Notes: generated by a model from the sequence alone, not told the origin. DNA of 64,000 bases from JAAYZH01 sp964479695 (GCA_964479695.1 CAYZSO010000009.1:1-64000), one strand, 5' to 3'. Counted from the first letter of the stretch, positions 43,373 through 52,800 are shown. Numbers and translations: made by a program.

Positions 43373-43942
43373 ATGGAAAGTTGTTTGATCATTTCTAGAA
43401 CAGAAAAGAGCATTGCCTTTTTCTCTGAAATGGTCAAAGCGTCTTCTTACGAACCCATCATGATCTTGTCTACTTGTGGGGAAGCCCGTCGCTGGCTCGC
43501 TTCCCAAGATTTCGATCTGGTCATCATCAATGCGCCTTTGCAAGATGAATCAGGGGAGAGCTTGGCCAGGGAGATTGCTTCGCAAGGCGTGAGCCAAGTG
43601 ATCTTGGCTGTGAAGGCTGAATACTACGAGGAAATTTCAGCTGTCTGCGAGAATTATGGGGTCTTAACGATTGCCAAGCCGCTGAATAAAACGCTCTTTT
43701 GGTCTGTTTTGAAGGTGGCCAAAGCCGCACAAAACCGCTTACGCAAACTCTATAAAGAAAACAGTAAACTAACCCAGAAAATCGAAGATATTCGCATTGT
43801 TGACCGCGCCAAATATCTTCTGATTTCGCATTTGCAAATTAGTGAACAAGAGGCGCACCGTGTCATAGAGAAACAGGCGATGGATACCCGAATGACGAAA
43901 CGCGCAGTGGCAGAAGGCATATTAAAAACGTACGAAGGCTAG
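43373..43942 (+). CDS. ANTAR-domain antitermination regulator
   Basis: A protein of 189 residues. The first 120 form a receiver-like domain (DFDLVIINAPLQDESG and TIAKPLNKTLF) whose acidic phospho-site pattern is degenerate. A coiled helix follows. The C-terminal 55 residues are a clear ANTAR RNA-binding domain: VDRAKYLLISHLQISEQEAHRVIEKQAMDTRMTKRAVAEGIL. ANTAR proteins bind paired hexaloop hairpins and prevent termination, often in nitrogen genes. Being encoded right after glnA, it likely controls this island; the leader at 38457 is an obvious place to look. Confidence 0.9.
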   Translation: MESCLIISRTEKSIAFFSEMVKASSYEPIMILSTCGEARRWLASQDFDLVIINAPLQDESGESLAREIASQGVSQVILAVKAEYYEEISAVCENYGVLTIAKPLNKTLFWSVLKVAKAAQNRLRKLYKENSKLTQKIEDIRIVDRAKYLLISHLQISEQEAHRVIEKQAMDTRMTKRAVAEGILKTYEG

Positions 43943-43967
43943 TAGGCTTCAGAGGAGGGGAATGGCG

Positions 43968-45602
43968 ATGATAAAGTATATATTTATTACCGGTGGTGTG
44001 GTTTCCGGCTTAGGGAAAGGGATCACGGCCGCATCATTAGGGCGGCTCTTGAAGCAGCGCGGCCTGAAGGTTTCGGCGCAGAAGCTGGACCCTTACATGA
44101 ATATTGATCCCGGCACCATGAGCCCCTTTCAGCATGGCGAAGTCTTCGTTACCGATGATGGCGCCGAAACCGATCTGGATCTCGGCCATTATGAACGTTT
44201 CATTGATGAAAACTTGACGAAGTTTTCAAACCTCACTTCTGGAAAAGTGTACTGGAATGTCCTGAACCGTGAACGCCAAGGTGGCTATCTGGGCGAAACC
44301 GTCCAAGTCATTCCGCACATCACGGAGGAAATTAAATCCTTCATCTATCGCGGAGCCGGGGAGGGGACTGATGTCCTGCTAACCGAAATTGGCGGCACAA
44401 CCGGTGATATTGAGAGCCAGCCTTTCTTAGAAGCGATTCGTCAAATTGCCTTGGAAAAAGGCCCTTCCAATTGCCTTTTTATCCACGTCACCTTAGTTCC
44501 CTATCTCAAAGGATCGGGGGAACACAAGTCCAAACCGACCCAGCACTCTGTCAAAGAACTTCGCTCTCTGGGAATCTCTCCTAACATCATTATTGCCCGT
44601 GCGGATGAGGCCTTGAGTGAGGATATCAAAGCCAAAATTTCGCTGTTTTGTAATGTGAAACGTGATTGTGTTATTGAGAATTTAACCTTGCCCAATCTTT
44701 ATGAGGCTCCTTTAATGCTACACGAAAACGGCCTTGACGAAGTGGTCTGCCGCGAACTGAAACTGGAAACTCCAGCGCCCGATCTGGCGGAATGGCAGCA
44801 GATGAGCCGCAAAATCCACTCGGACAAAACCACTGTCAAAATCGCTATTGTCGGGAAATATGTCCGTCTCCATGATGCCTATCTTTCTGTGATTGAGAGC
44901 TTGCACCACGCCGGCTACGAAACTGGTGCATCTGTCGATATCTCATTGGTCGACAGTGAGACCGTCACTGATGAAAATGCTTCTTGTATTTTCGCAGGGA
45001 TCCAAGGGATGATTGTCCCGGGTGGTTTCGGCGATCGAGGCATTGAAGGGAAGATCTCCGCTTGCCGTTATGCCCGTGAACAGAAGATCCCTTATCTAGG
45101 CATCTGTCTCGGAATGCAAATTGCTGTAATTGAGTTTGCCAGGCATGTTTGTGGGCTGGAAGGCGCACATTCTCGCGAGTTCAATGAGCAGTCACCCTAC
45201 CTTGTCATCGACTTGATGCCGGATCAATGGGGCGTTGTAGAAAAAGGCGGTACGATGCGTTTAGGCGCTTACGCTTGTAAAGTCGTGCCGGGAACGAGAA
45301 TGCAGCGTTTGTATGGGGCGGATTCTTTAAGTGAACGGCACAGGCATCGCTTCGAATTCAATAATGACTATCGCGAGACGCTGACTTCAAAAGGCCTTAT
45401 CATTTCCGGTACTTCACCAGATGAGCGCTTGGTCGAGTCCGTGGAGCTTGCCGATCACCCCTACTTCGTTGGCGTACAATTCCATCCAGAGTTCAAAAGT
45501 CGACCGAACCGGCCTCACCCCCTCTTCGTGGGCTTACTTGAGGCTGCACTGGGGGAAGCGGCGGCAGGCGGCTTTGGCCAAAGCCGGAATCCTCAGGCAT
45601 AA
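43968..45602 (+). CDS. pyrG: CTP synthase
   Basis: Makes CTP from UTP, ATP and glutamine; 544 residues from ATG 43968 (MIKYIFITGGVVSGLGKG). An ATG at 43962 is too near the GAGGAGG ribosome site. The synthetase half includes KLDPYMNIDPGTMSPFQHGEVFVTDDG and the GGTTGDIES segment; the amidotransferase half has the nucleophile elbow GICLGMQ and the partner HPEF. A short tail ends in GGFGQSRNPQA, encoded by a perfect 16-bp GGCTTTGGCCAAAGCC palindrome. It follows the ANTAR gene by 25 bp. Confidence 0.97.
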   Translation: MIKYIFITGGVVSGLGKGITAASLGRLLKQRGLKVSAQKLDPYMNIDPGTMSPFQHGEVFVTDDGAETDLDLGHYERFIDENLTKFSNLTSGKVYWNVLNRERQGGYLGETVQVIPHITEEIKSFIYRGAGEGTDVLLTEIGGTTGDIESQPFLEAIRQIALEKGPSNCLFIHVTLVPYLKGSGEHKSKPTQHSVKELRSLGISPNIIIARADEALSEDIKAKISLFCNVKRDCVIENLTLPNLYEAPLMLHENGLDEVVCRELKLETPAPDLAEWQQMSRKIHSDKTTVKIAIVGKYVRLHDAYLSVIESLHHAGYETGASVDISLVDSETVTDENASCIFAGIQGMIVPGGFGDRGIEGKISACRYAREQKIPYLGICLGMQIAVIEFARHVCGLEGAHSREFNEQSPYLVIDLMPDQWGVVEKGGTMRLGAYACKVVPGTRMQRLYGADSLSERHRHRFEFNNDYRETLTSKGLIISGTSPDERLVESVELADHPYFVGVQFHPEFKSRPNRPHPLFVGLLEAALGEAAAGGFGQSRNPQA

Positions 45603-45635
45603 TAGGGGGGAGATTTGCTCTGAGGAAGGTGTTTT

Positions 45636-45791
45636 ATGGATGTGATGGATGTGATCCGCGATAGGCGGAGTATTCGGAAGTATACGGATCAGTCGGTGTC
45701 GGATGAGGTGCTTGAGCAGATTCTCGAGGCGGGTCTCTGGGCGCCGTCAAATAAGAATCGGCTCTTTACAACGTTTGTCTGCCATTATTGA
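45636..45791 (+). pseudogene. Nitroreductase family, N-terminal fragment
   Basis: The first 40 or so codons are clear nitroreductase sequence: MDVIRDRRSIRKYTDQSVSD and LEQILEAGLWAPSNKNR, the FMN-phosphate-binding start. Homology stops near 45760, the frame then runs ten foreign codons to a stop at 45789. Full members have about 170-200 residues. AGGAAGG precedes the ATG. The remainder is replaced by part of an ABC ATPase gene. Confidence 0.85.
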
Positions 45792-46126
45792 TGACAAAAG
45801 AAAAACGAAACAGTATCAAAAGGAAGGCTGAAAATATTTTACAAAGTGTAGGGCTAGAGCATAAGCAAATGTCGCTAGTCAAGAATCTCTCAGGAGGAGA
45901 AAAACAGCGTGTCGCTATTGCGAGAGCCCTCGTCATCAAACCCAGCATACTCTTAGCTGACGAGCCAACAGGAGCACTGGACAGCAAAACAGGTAACGAA
46001 ATCATGGCGTTACTAAAAGCGCTAAATGAAAAAGGAGGAGTGACGATTATTGCGGTAACCCATAATGACCAAGTCGCCTCTTATGCTAATCGTCGACTTG
46101 TGATGCGAGATGGCATGTTTGCCTGA
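45761..46126 (+). pseudogene. ABC transporter ATPase (MacB/LolD type), C-terminal fragment
   Basis: Homology starts at about 45767 (NVCLPLL, a segment normally after the Q-loop) and includes the signature NLSGGEKQRVAIARAL, Walker B ILLADEPTGALD and VTHNDQVASYANR. Walker A and the Q-loop are missing, so it cannot hydrolyse ATP. It is visibly AT-richer than pyrG. No permease partner follows. It is joined directly to the nitroreductase fragment. Confidence 0.85.
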
Positions 46127-46180
46127 AGCTGAAGCAATAACAAGTCGTTTCCCAGGCTTCAATTCTTCCGGTAAGAACAC

Positions 46181-47635
46181 TCAGGTACACCCGACCCCAA
46201 CCAGAGCAAACGCCAAGCGAAAATACGCATCAGCAGTATCCTCTTCCGGAAACAAGAAACCGTTTTGCGCATCGAAGTACCCACTGTAGTCAACCTCGCA
46301 AGAGAAGAGAATCCCCGCCTCAGAAAAAGAAAAATCCGCAAATTGATGCGAACCAATTTGCTCCATAATCCGATTCGGTACCTTCGAATACATGCCAACA
46401 TCCTCCTTGGCACCGGCAAACGCAAGCGAAGTCAGAATCATCGTGTTGCTATAGCTGCTCGGCCAATCGTACGTACCCTGGCTCTCCACCACGAAGGACA
46501 CACCCGTCAGCTTGTCACCCTCCAACGTAAATTGGAATTCAGGCCTCTCCTCGCCACCAAGAGAAACATAAACCGTACCAGTGAATTCTCTCTCCGCCCA
46601 TTGCCCTTGCGTATTTAAATAATAATTCCCCTGCTCAATATCGTAGAACTTCGCATAATAATTGTAATTTTCCACGAAATCCGCCACCGTCAGATCCCCG
46701 CGATTAGGCGGCGGCAGCTTAGCCACAACGATCCCTAAGGTAAGCACAAACAGAACCACAGCACTAAGCACATAAGCCACATTCCTCTGCCACGCCGGTT
46801 CCGCAATCGTGTACGTAATCTCCACATCCCACGGCTGCATCTCGTTCTTGCTGCACCTCTTGTAACTCCGCCACAAGCAATATAGCGAATAGATCGGGAG
46901 ATTATAGCCCATCCCGGTGCCGAATACGCCCCACGTCCTGCTCAGTGCCTCCCCATACGAGAGATATTTCCCCTCACGATCCTCAATTCTTAGGCCAAAG
47001 ACGCCTTTACCCACTGTCGTACCCCAATAATGCAGCAATAGGGGTTCCACAACCAACATCAGGACCACCCCAACATAAGAATCAAAGATTCTTGTAGCAT
47101 TCCCTCTAGTCACGACATTGACGCGAAACACGAAGACCAGGATCGCCTCCCAAATGACACTATAAAGAGCCAAATCCAACATCCTTGCCAAATATCGCCG
47201 CCACGGATAAAAAGGCTGCGGCAAAACATCCTCTTTGATCAGTGCCTCCCCAAACCCACTTGGCTCAGCCCCACGACTCACACCGGCAAGATATTTCTCA
47301 GCATCCAAAGTATCAAAAGACACCCGATCCTCCTGCATAGCCAGGCAAACTTCCTGTGCATAGGAGGCATCCTCCTTCTCTTGTTCCAAACGGCGAACTT
47401 GTTGGGAGAGAATATCGGAAAGCTCCTTGTCATGGGTTTGGAGTGCTTTGATTTCATCAAGCGAAATATGCAGACCTCGCAAGAGCTTGATAGATTGCAA
47501 GATCCTGAGATCTTCTTCGGAATAATCGCGATAGCCATTTTCCAGGCGCTTCGGCGCAATCAAACCTTCCCGCTCATAGAAGCGGATATTGGCCCTGTCC
47601 ATTCCGGTCTTTGCTTCAATTTCGTTGATCTTCAT
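46181..47635 (-). CDS. MerR-type DNA-binding domain fused to RDD membrane protein
   Basis: A protein of 484 residues. Residues 1-70 are a MerR winged helix (INEIEAKTGMDRANIRFYEREGLIAPKR and NGYRDYSEEDLRIL), followed by a coiled dimer helix to about 110. An RDD domain begins near 147 (RRYLARMLDLALYSVIWEAILVF) and includes LLLHYWGTTVGKGVFGLRIED. A further membrane helix (about 283-305) leads to an extracellular C-terminal domain of about 180 residues without known family. It looks like a membrane-bound one-component regulator. GAGGAGGGG precedes the ATG. Target genes are unknown. Confidence 0.82.
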   Translation of the reverse strand: MKINEIEAKTGMDRANIRFYEREGLIAPKRLENGYRDYSEEDLRILQSIKLLRGLHISLDEIKALQTHDKELSDILSQQVRRLEQEKEDASYAQEVCLAMQEDRVSFDTLDAEKYLAGVSRGAEPSGFGEALIKEDVLPQPFYPWRRYLARMLDLALYSVIWEAILVFVFRVNVVTRGNATRIFDSYVGVVLMLVVEPLLLHYWGTTVGKGVFGLRIEDREGKYLSYGEALSRTWGVFGTGMGYNLPIYSLYCLWRSYKRCSKNEMQPWDVEITYTIAEPAWQRNVAYVLSAVVLFVLTLGIVVAKLPPPNRGDLTVADFVENYNYYAKFYDIEQGNYYLNTQGQWAEREFTGTVYVSLGGEERPEFQFTLEGDKLTGVSFVVESQGTYDWPSSYSNTMILTSLAFAGAKEDVGMYSKVPNRIMEQIGSHQFADFSFSEAGILFSCEVDYSGYFDAQNGFLFPEEDTADAYFRLAFALVGVGCT

Positions 47636-47752
47636 CCAATCCCCTCCTCGCCTGTCCTATCTTGAGACCATAATAAACTATGAAGCTTGTTCACAGTCAA
47701 GGGGAGGAGGGAAGTACAGGTGAATTCAGGTGAATTCTCCGGCCTGAAGCAG

Positions 47753-48866
47753 CTAAGGTTTGATGGAGGCGTCTTTGGCCAAAGGATGGTAGGTCGTTCC
47801 TGATGATTGCCTGCGGACTAGCGTTGGCCGGAAGACATGGGGGTGCTCGATTTTCTCTCCATTAATGAGGCGGAGGAGGAGCTCAGCAGCCGTTTTGCCG
47901 ATCTCACCGATCGGCGAGTGGACTGATGTAAGTGGCACGGGTGCCATGGGGGCGTACTTCGAGTCATCGATGGAGGCAATCGCCTGATCCTGAGGAATGT
48001 TCAACCCGCTGTTGAGGAGCATCTTTTCGTAGGCAAAAGCCACCTGGTCGTTGTAGCAAACGATGGCGGAACAGTTCTTCAGCCTCTCCAAAATGGTCGG
48101 TTCCAGATTATCAAAACGAGAAATATCCTCGGTTGTATACCAAAACACGTTCTTGTCATCGAAAGGTATTTTGTTTTGCGAATGAGCGCGGAGTATGCCG
48201 CGATACCGCTGGTGACCTTGCAGATCGTCTGATTTGAGGATGGCCCCAATTTGCGTGTGACGTAAAGCCAGGAGGTGAGAGGCCGCTAGAAAGCCTGCTT
48301 CATTGTCATCGAGAGTGACACTTGGAATGTCCACGTCGCTATAGGTGGCGTGGATAGAAACCATCGGGAAATTTCGCTTCAATAGATCTTGATATAAGTC
48401 TGTATTCGGGCTGGGGAGGGCGCTTTTGGTCGGCTCAAGAATGATGCCGTCAACGTTATTGTTCAGCATTTTAAGGAGCAATTCTCGCTCGCGTTTTGAG
48501 GAGTTCCCCGTTGAAGCCAATTGAACCGTATAGCCCGCCCCACTGAAAACTTCTTCCAGTTCCTTGATGATGATTGGAAAAATGTAATCACTGAGATAGG
48601 TGACTAAGATCCCCTACGTTATGCGTGCGGACATTGCGATTGGCTACGACTTTTTCGGTTATATACGTTCCACTACCGCGCTTCCGAATTAATAAGCCGT
48701 CTTTTACGAGAGCGTCCATGGCTTTGCGCACGGTTTGGCGTGACACATTGTACTTGTTACACAGTTGCGTTTCTGACTGGAAACGGTCACCGACTTGCCA
48801 TGCACCGGTAAAGAGTGATTCTGCGATCACTTCTTGTAATTTTTCGAATTTATATCCACTGGCCAC
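47753..48866 (-). pseudogene. araR: AraR-type arabinose repressor, frameshifted
   Basis: The N-terminal piece (48866-48588) is a GntR winged helix (SETQLCNKYNVSRQTVRKAMDALVKDG, GSGTYITEK). The C-terminal piece (down to 47753) is a LacI/periplasmic-type ligand domain (DGIILEPTKSALPS, ITSLDDNEAG-like block, ASIDDSKYAPMAPVPLTSV). This order is that of AraR, the arabinose-responsive repressor. The pieces lie in different frames; homology runs through the CCCC run at 48611-48614, where one extra base breaks it (NVG then ILVTYLSDYIFP in the other frame). It could be a true mutation, or a sequencing error. A GTG start has AAGAGGT upstream. Divergent from the arabinan genes. Confidence 0.8.
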
Positions 48867-48960
48867 AGCTTGTACCTCTTCAATCGTATTTCTTTGTTTT
48901 GATCGTGACTATACTTGTATGCTGTCATTAGAGCTTTATTACTAAGCACAAGGAAATTAT

Positions 48961-49215
48961 AGACAAGTTTCCGACAAGTTTCTACTGGGTAATTAACTTT
49001 TAAGAAAATAGAAGAGGGGTTTGTGAAGAACCCGAATGGACTTCTAGGAAAATACGATGCCAAATTGATGCGGGAAATGTACGTAAAGATGTCTTTATTT
49101 ATAAGGGAACAGGTTAAAACGCAATTGAAATTGAGATAAACAGACAAGTTATTTGATAAAAAGCCAACTTTACAGACAAATTGTATGTATAATTGAGCTG
49201 TAGCAGACAAATATC
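48961..49215. promoter_or_regulatory. Repeated (AC)AGACAARTT motifs, candidate operators
   Basis: Copies of AGACAA or CGACAA followed by R and T lie at 48961, 48972, 49142, 49174 and 49205. The last three are spaced 32 and 31 bp, about three helix turns, and flank the -10. Similar words lie at 49287 (inside the first gene) and in the second control region at 55844 and 55941. Confidence 0.5.
49188..49193 (+). promoter_or_regulatory. -10 element of the arabinan operon
   Basis: TATAAT, with no good -35 at 16-18 bp. It lies between two AGACAA words, 9 bp and 12 bp away, so a regulator bound there would cover it. Confidence 0.5.
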
Positions 49216-49248
49216 TACAAAATTGTTACCTACAAGGAAAGGTTTACC

Positions 49249-51261
49249 ATGCTTACTCCTGTGCCTCTTAAACAGATCGTGCTAACAGACAAATGGTTCA
49301 AACATTACCGGGATCTCACTCGTGATGTAATTATCCCGTATCAATGGGCGGCAATCCATGATGAGATTGAGGGAGTTGAACCTAGCCATAGTGTTGCCAA
49401 TCTGACTCTAGCAGCAAAAAAGCTTCGGGGAGAATCTGTAAATGAATCTTTTTCCGGATTCATCTTCCAGGATTCAGATCCAATGAAGTGGATTGAGGCA
49501 GCTGCTTACCAACTCGCAAGTGAACCATATTTACAGAGTGAATTAAAGAACCATGTTGAGGAATTAATAGATTTACTTGCTGCTGCTCAATGTGAAGATG
49601 GTTATTTAAACTCATACTTTACTCTGGAAAATCCGGATAAACGGTGGAAGAATCTAGCGGATTGTCATGAACTCTATGTTGCTGGTCATCTAATTGAAGC
49701 GGCATGTGCTTATTATTATGCTACAGATGAGAGAAAATTATTAGGTATTGCAATACGCTTTGCAGACTTGATCGAACGAGTTTTTGGGCCTGGTGAGCGG
49801 CAAATTCATGGCTACCCTGGGCACGAAGAAATTGAATTGGCTCTAGTTAAGTTATTTAATGTAACGAACGAACAGAAATATCTGAACTTAGCTGCTTATT
49901 TTATTAGTGAGCGCGGGAAATCGCCGAACTATTTTCTGAGTGAGCGTAGATCTGAAGAATTCTTTTCTTTTTATCCTGGATCGGAGAATGTTGAGCCGCA
50001 CTTACCCTACCATCAGGCAGATGTCCCCGTTCGTGATCAAGAGCATGCAGAGGGACATGCAGTCAGAGCAACCTATTTATACTGCGCTATGGCAGATGTT
50101 GCTGAATTGACTCAGGATAAAATTCTGATGGGACAGACCATTAAACTCTGGAATGATATTACCCAACATCAAATGTATGTGACCGGCGGGATAGGCCAGT
50201 CTGGTATTTTAGAACGTTTTACTTGTCCGGATGATTTGCCTAATGATGCGAACTACTCAGAAACATGTGCTGGTGTTGGATTAGCGCTGTTTTCTCTTCG
50301 TCTTGGACTCTATACCGGGAAAGCTCATTATCATGATATTGTTGAATTAGAACTTTTTAACGGGATTGCATCTGGCGTTAGTAATGACGGAACTGCATTT
50401 TTCTATGTGAATCCTATGGAAGTTTGGCCGGATAATTGCATGGAGCACACGTCCAGAGGTCATGTGAAAGCTAAACGCCAAAACTGGTTTCCATGTGCAT
50501 GCTGTCCGCCTAACCTTGCCCGAACTTATGCCGGGCTTGGACAATACTTGCTCTCTCAATCAGAGGATGAGATTTTTATCCAACAATACATCGCACACAA
50601 AACTAAGCTCAAACAGAATGGCCAATGGGTCAGTCTTAATCTGACGGGGGACTATGCCCTGCAGGGCTTGATGCGTTTGGAAGTTACCTCTACAGATGGT
50701 GTGAAACTGGCTCTGAGAATCCCTGACTGGTGCCACAACTTTACTATTGATGGTGTAAACGCTCAGAACCAAGAAGATGGTTATTATCATTTCATTGCTA
50801 AAGCGGGTGTCCAAGCCTATGAACTCGATTTTCATCCAGAAGCAGAATTTGTCATCGCACGTCCAGAGGTTCGCGCAGACCGAGGCTTGACTTCAATGCG
50901 TCGCGGCCCACTGATTTATGCAGTAGAGTCGTGTGACAATGGCGCAAACTTGTCAGAACTTCTAGTCAATCCTGAAATAAAACCGGAATTTAGGGTGGCA
51001 GACCTGCCGACAATTTCAGTTAAGGGGGTGCGTGAAAGATATCTAGCTTGGCCAGAAGACAAACTCTATCGGCATTTTTATAGGCCTATCGCCCAAGATA
51101 CTGAGATTATCTATATTCCATATGCATTTTGGGGGAATCGGGACAACGAACATCGGGAAAACGGACATTGGGGCAACGAAGACTCGAAGAACGAAGCAGG
51201 TGAAATGCGTGTTTGGCTTCGATATATAGCCCAAGGATATGGAGGAGAGAGCCATGAGTAG
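49249..51261 (+). CDS. Beta-L-arabinofuranosidase, GH127 family
   Basis: A protein of 670 residues with the (alpha/alpha)6-barrel sequence of the former DUF1680 family. These enzymes release L-arabinofuranose, typically from beta-linked arabinan or hydroxyproline-linked oligosaccharides. Signature parts: AAAQCEDGYLNSYFT, GHLIEAACAYY, the EHAEGHAVRATYLY block and the catalytic cysteine cluster CACCPPNLAR (about residues 416-421), which with a Glu binds zinc. No signal peptide, so it acts inside the cell on imported oligosaccharides. AAGGAAAGG precedes the start. First gene of the operon. Confidence 0.9.
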   Translation: MLTPVPLKQIVLTDKWFKHYRDLTRDVIIPYQWAAIHDEIEGVEPSHSVANLTLAAKKLRGESVNESFSGFIFQDSDPMKWIEAAAYQLASEPYLQSELKNHVEELIDLLAAAQCEDGYLNSYFTLENPDKRWKNLADCHELYVAGHLIEAACAYYYATDERKLLGIAIRFADLIERVFGPGERQIHGYPGHEEIELALVKLFNVTNEQKYLNLAAYFISERGKSPNYFLSERRSEEFFSFYPGSENVEPHLPYHQADVPVRDQEHAEGHAVRATYLYCAMADVAELTQDKILMGQTIKLWNDITQHQMYVTGGIGQSGILERFTCPDDLPNDANYSETCAGVGLALFSLRLGLYTGKAHYHDIVELELFNGIASGVSNDGTAFFYVNPMEVWPDNCMEHTSRGHVKAKRQNWFPCACCPPNLARTYAGLGQYLLSQSEDEIFIQQYIAHKTKLKQNGQWVSLNLTGDYALQGLMRLEVTSTDGVKLALRIPDWCHNFTIDGVNAQNQEDGYYHFIAKAGVQAYELDFHPEAEFVIARPEVRADRGLTSMRRGPLIYAVESCDNGANLSELLVNPEIKPEFRVADLPTISVKGVRERYLAWPEDKLYRHFYRPIAQDTEIIYIPYAFWGNRDNEHRENGHWGNEDSKNEAGEMRVWLRYIAQGYGGESHE

Positions 51262-52774
51262 AGTGATTATCAATACTGGAAAGGTGCGTAACATCATCCC
51301 TCCGGAAATCTATGGCCAGTTTGCCGAGCATCTTGGACATGGTATCTACGGAGGAATATATGTAGGCCAAGAAAGTGAGATCCCGAATGTGCGAGGCATT
51401 CGCCAAGACGTGGTCTCCGCATTAAAACATATTCAAGTACCGGTAATCCGCTGGCCTGGTGGTTGTTTTGCAGATGAGTATCATTGGAAAGACGGAATTG
51501 GCCCCCAAGAGAAACGCCCGACTATGGTGAACTCAAACTGGGGCGGGGTCGTTGAAGATAATAGCTTTGGAACACATGAGTTTTTGGACCTCTGTGAACA
51601 AGTTGGAGCAGCTCCGTATATTAATGGGAATGTGGGTTCGGGTGAAGTTCGGGAGATGCAGGAATGGATAGAATATATTACTTGCGGAGACCAAAATTCG
51701 ACACTTGCACAGAATAGATCTGCAAACGGCCACCAAGAACCATGGAAATTAAAATGGTTTGGTGTAGGGAATGAAAATTGGGGCTGTGGTGGCAATATGT
51801 GCCCAAGTTACTATGCTCAGCTCTATAAACGTTATCAAACATTTGTCAGGAACTATGGGGAAAACAAGATAGCCAAAATCGCATGTGGGCCCAATGTGGA
51901 TGACTATCACTGGATGGAAACAGTAATGCGTGAAGCCAATCATCTGATGGATTACATCACACTTCATTACTACACCTTTGACGGTAATTGGGAGAATAAA
52001 GGGAAGTCACTCAATGATTCTGAGACTGGGTGGCATCAGGTGATGTCGAATGGATACCGGATGGAAAAACTAATTCAGGGTCATTTGGCCATTATGGATC
52101 GTATAGACCCATCCTTACGAGTCAAGCTAATTGTTGATGAATGGGGAACTTGGCATCAGACAGAAGAAGGGACGAACCCCGGATTCCTTTATCAGCAAAA
52201 TACCATTCGCGATGCGCTGTTGGCTTCACTAACGCTAGATATTTTTAACAGACATTCGGATCGTATTGCGATGGCAAACATTGCGCAAATGATAAACGTG
52301 TTACAAGCTATGATTCTTACGGATGATGACAGGATGCTATTGACGCCAACCTATCATGTCTTTGATTTGTATAAGGAACATATGGGCGCGAACTTATTAG
52401 ATAGTTGGATCTCTGCAGAAGACACCAAGACGTCCATTCTGGATCACGAAGGAAGATCACAGACCATTCATTATCCAAGAACAAGTCTAACAGCTTCTGA
52501 GAAAAACGGGCAAATAACGGTTACTGCAAATAACTTCTCGCCCACGGAAGACTTAGCACTCGACATTCAGCTATATCGTGAAGATTGTATTGAAGAGAGA
52601 AAATTTAGTAAAGCACTAGTATTGCATGATCCGGAAAATAGGCTTAATGCCCATAACACGTTTGATCAACCGAGTCGTTTGCGACCAGAAGTGTGGAACC
52701 ATTGGTCTGATGAAGGTCAATTTACCAAAATACAGTTACCACCTGCATGTCTGGTGCAGATTACTTTTGTCTAG
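51254..52774 (+). CDS. Alpha-L-arabinofuranosidase, GH51 (first)
   Basis: A cytoplasmic enzyme of 506 residues removing alpha-L-arabinofuranosyl units. Features: PPEIYGQFAEHLGHGIYGGIYVG, IRWPGGCFADEYHWKDGIGP, the acid/base Glu in GVGNENWGCGG (about residue 173) and the nucleophile Glu in IVDEWGTW (about 295). ATG 51254 is chosen because GGAGGAGAG lies just before; it overlaps the GH127 stop by 8 nt. It differs clearly from the second GH51, so the two probably have different linkage preferences. Confidence 0.93.
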   Translation: MSRVIINTGKVRNIIPPEIYGQFAEHLGHGIYGGIYVGQESEIPNVRGIRQDVVSALKHIQVPVIRWPGGCFADEYHWKDGIGPQEKRPTMVNSNWGGVVEDNSFGTHEFLDLCEQVGAAPYINGNVGSGEVREMQEWIEYITCGDQNSTLAQNRSANGHQEPWKLKWFGVGNENWGCGGNMCPSYYAQLYKRYQTFVRNYGENKIAKIACGPNVDDYHWMETVMREANHLMDYITLHYYTFDGNWENKGKSLNDSETGWHQVMSNGYRMEKLIQGHLAIMDRIDPSLRVKLIVDEWGTWHQTEEGTNPGFLYQQNTIRDALLASLTLDIFNRHSDRIAMANIAQMINVLQAMILTDDDRMLLTPTYHVFDLYKEHMGANLLDSWISAEDTKTSILDHEGRSQTIHYPRTSLTASEKNGQITVTANNFSPTEDLALDIQLYREDCIEERKFSKALVLHDPENRLNAHNTFDQPSRLRPEVWNHWSDEGQFTKIQLPPACLVQITFV

Positions 52775-52800
52775 GAATAAAATAATTTTGGAGGGTAGTT

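Larger units (their letters stand above)
48867..49248. other. Control region between araR and the arabinan operon
   Basis: AT-rich, without genes. It holds at least five AGACAA-containing words and a TATAAT. The open minus-strand frame at 48827-49210 shows no domain. Confidence 0.6.

Noticed and set aside
48827..49210. Minus-strand frame of 127 codons covering the arabinan control region
   Set aside because: It overlaps the araR start, contains the operator-like repeats and shows no domain.
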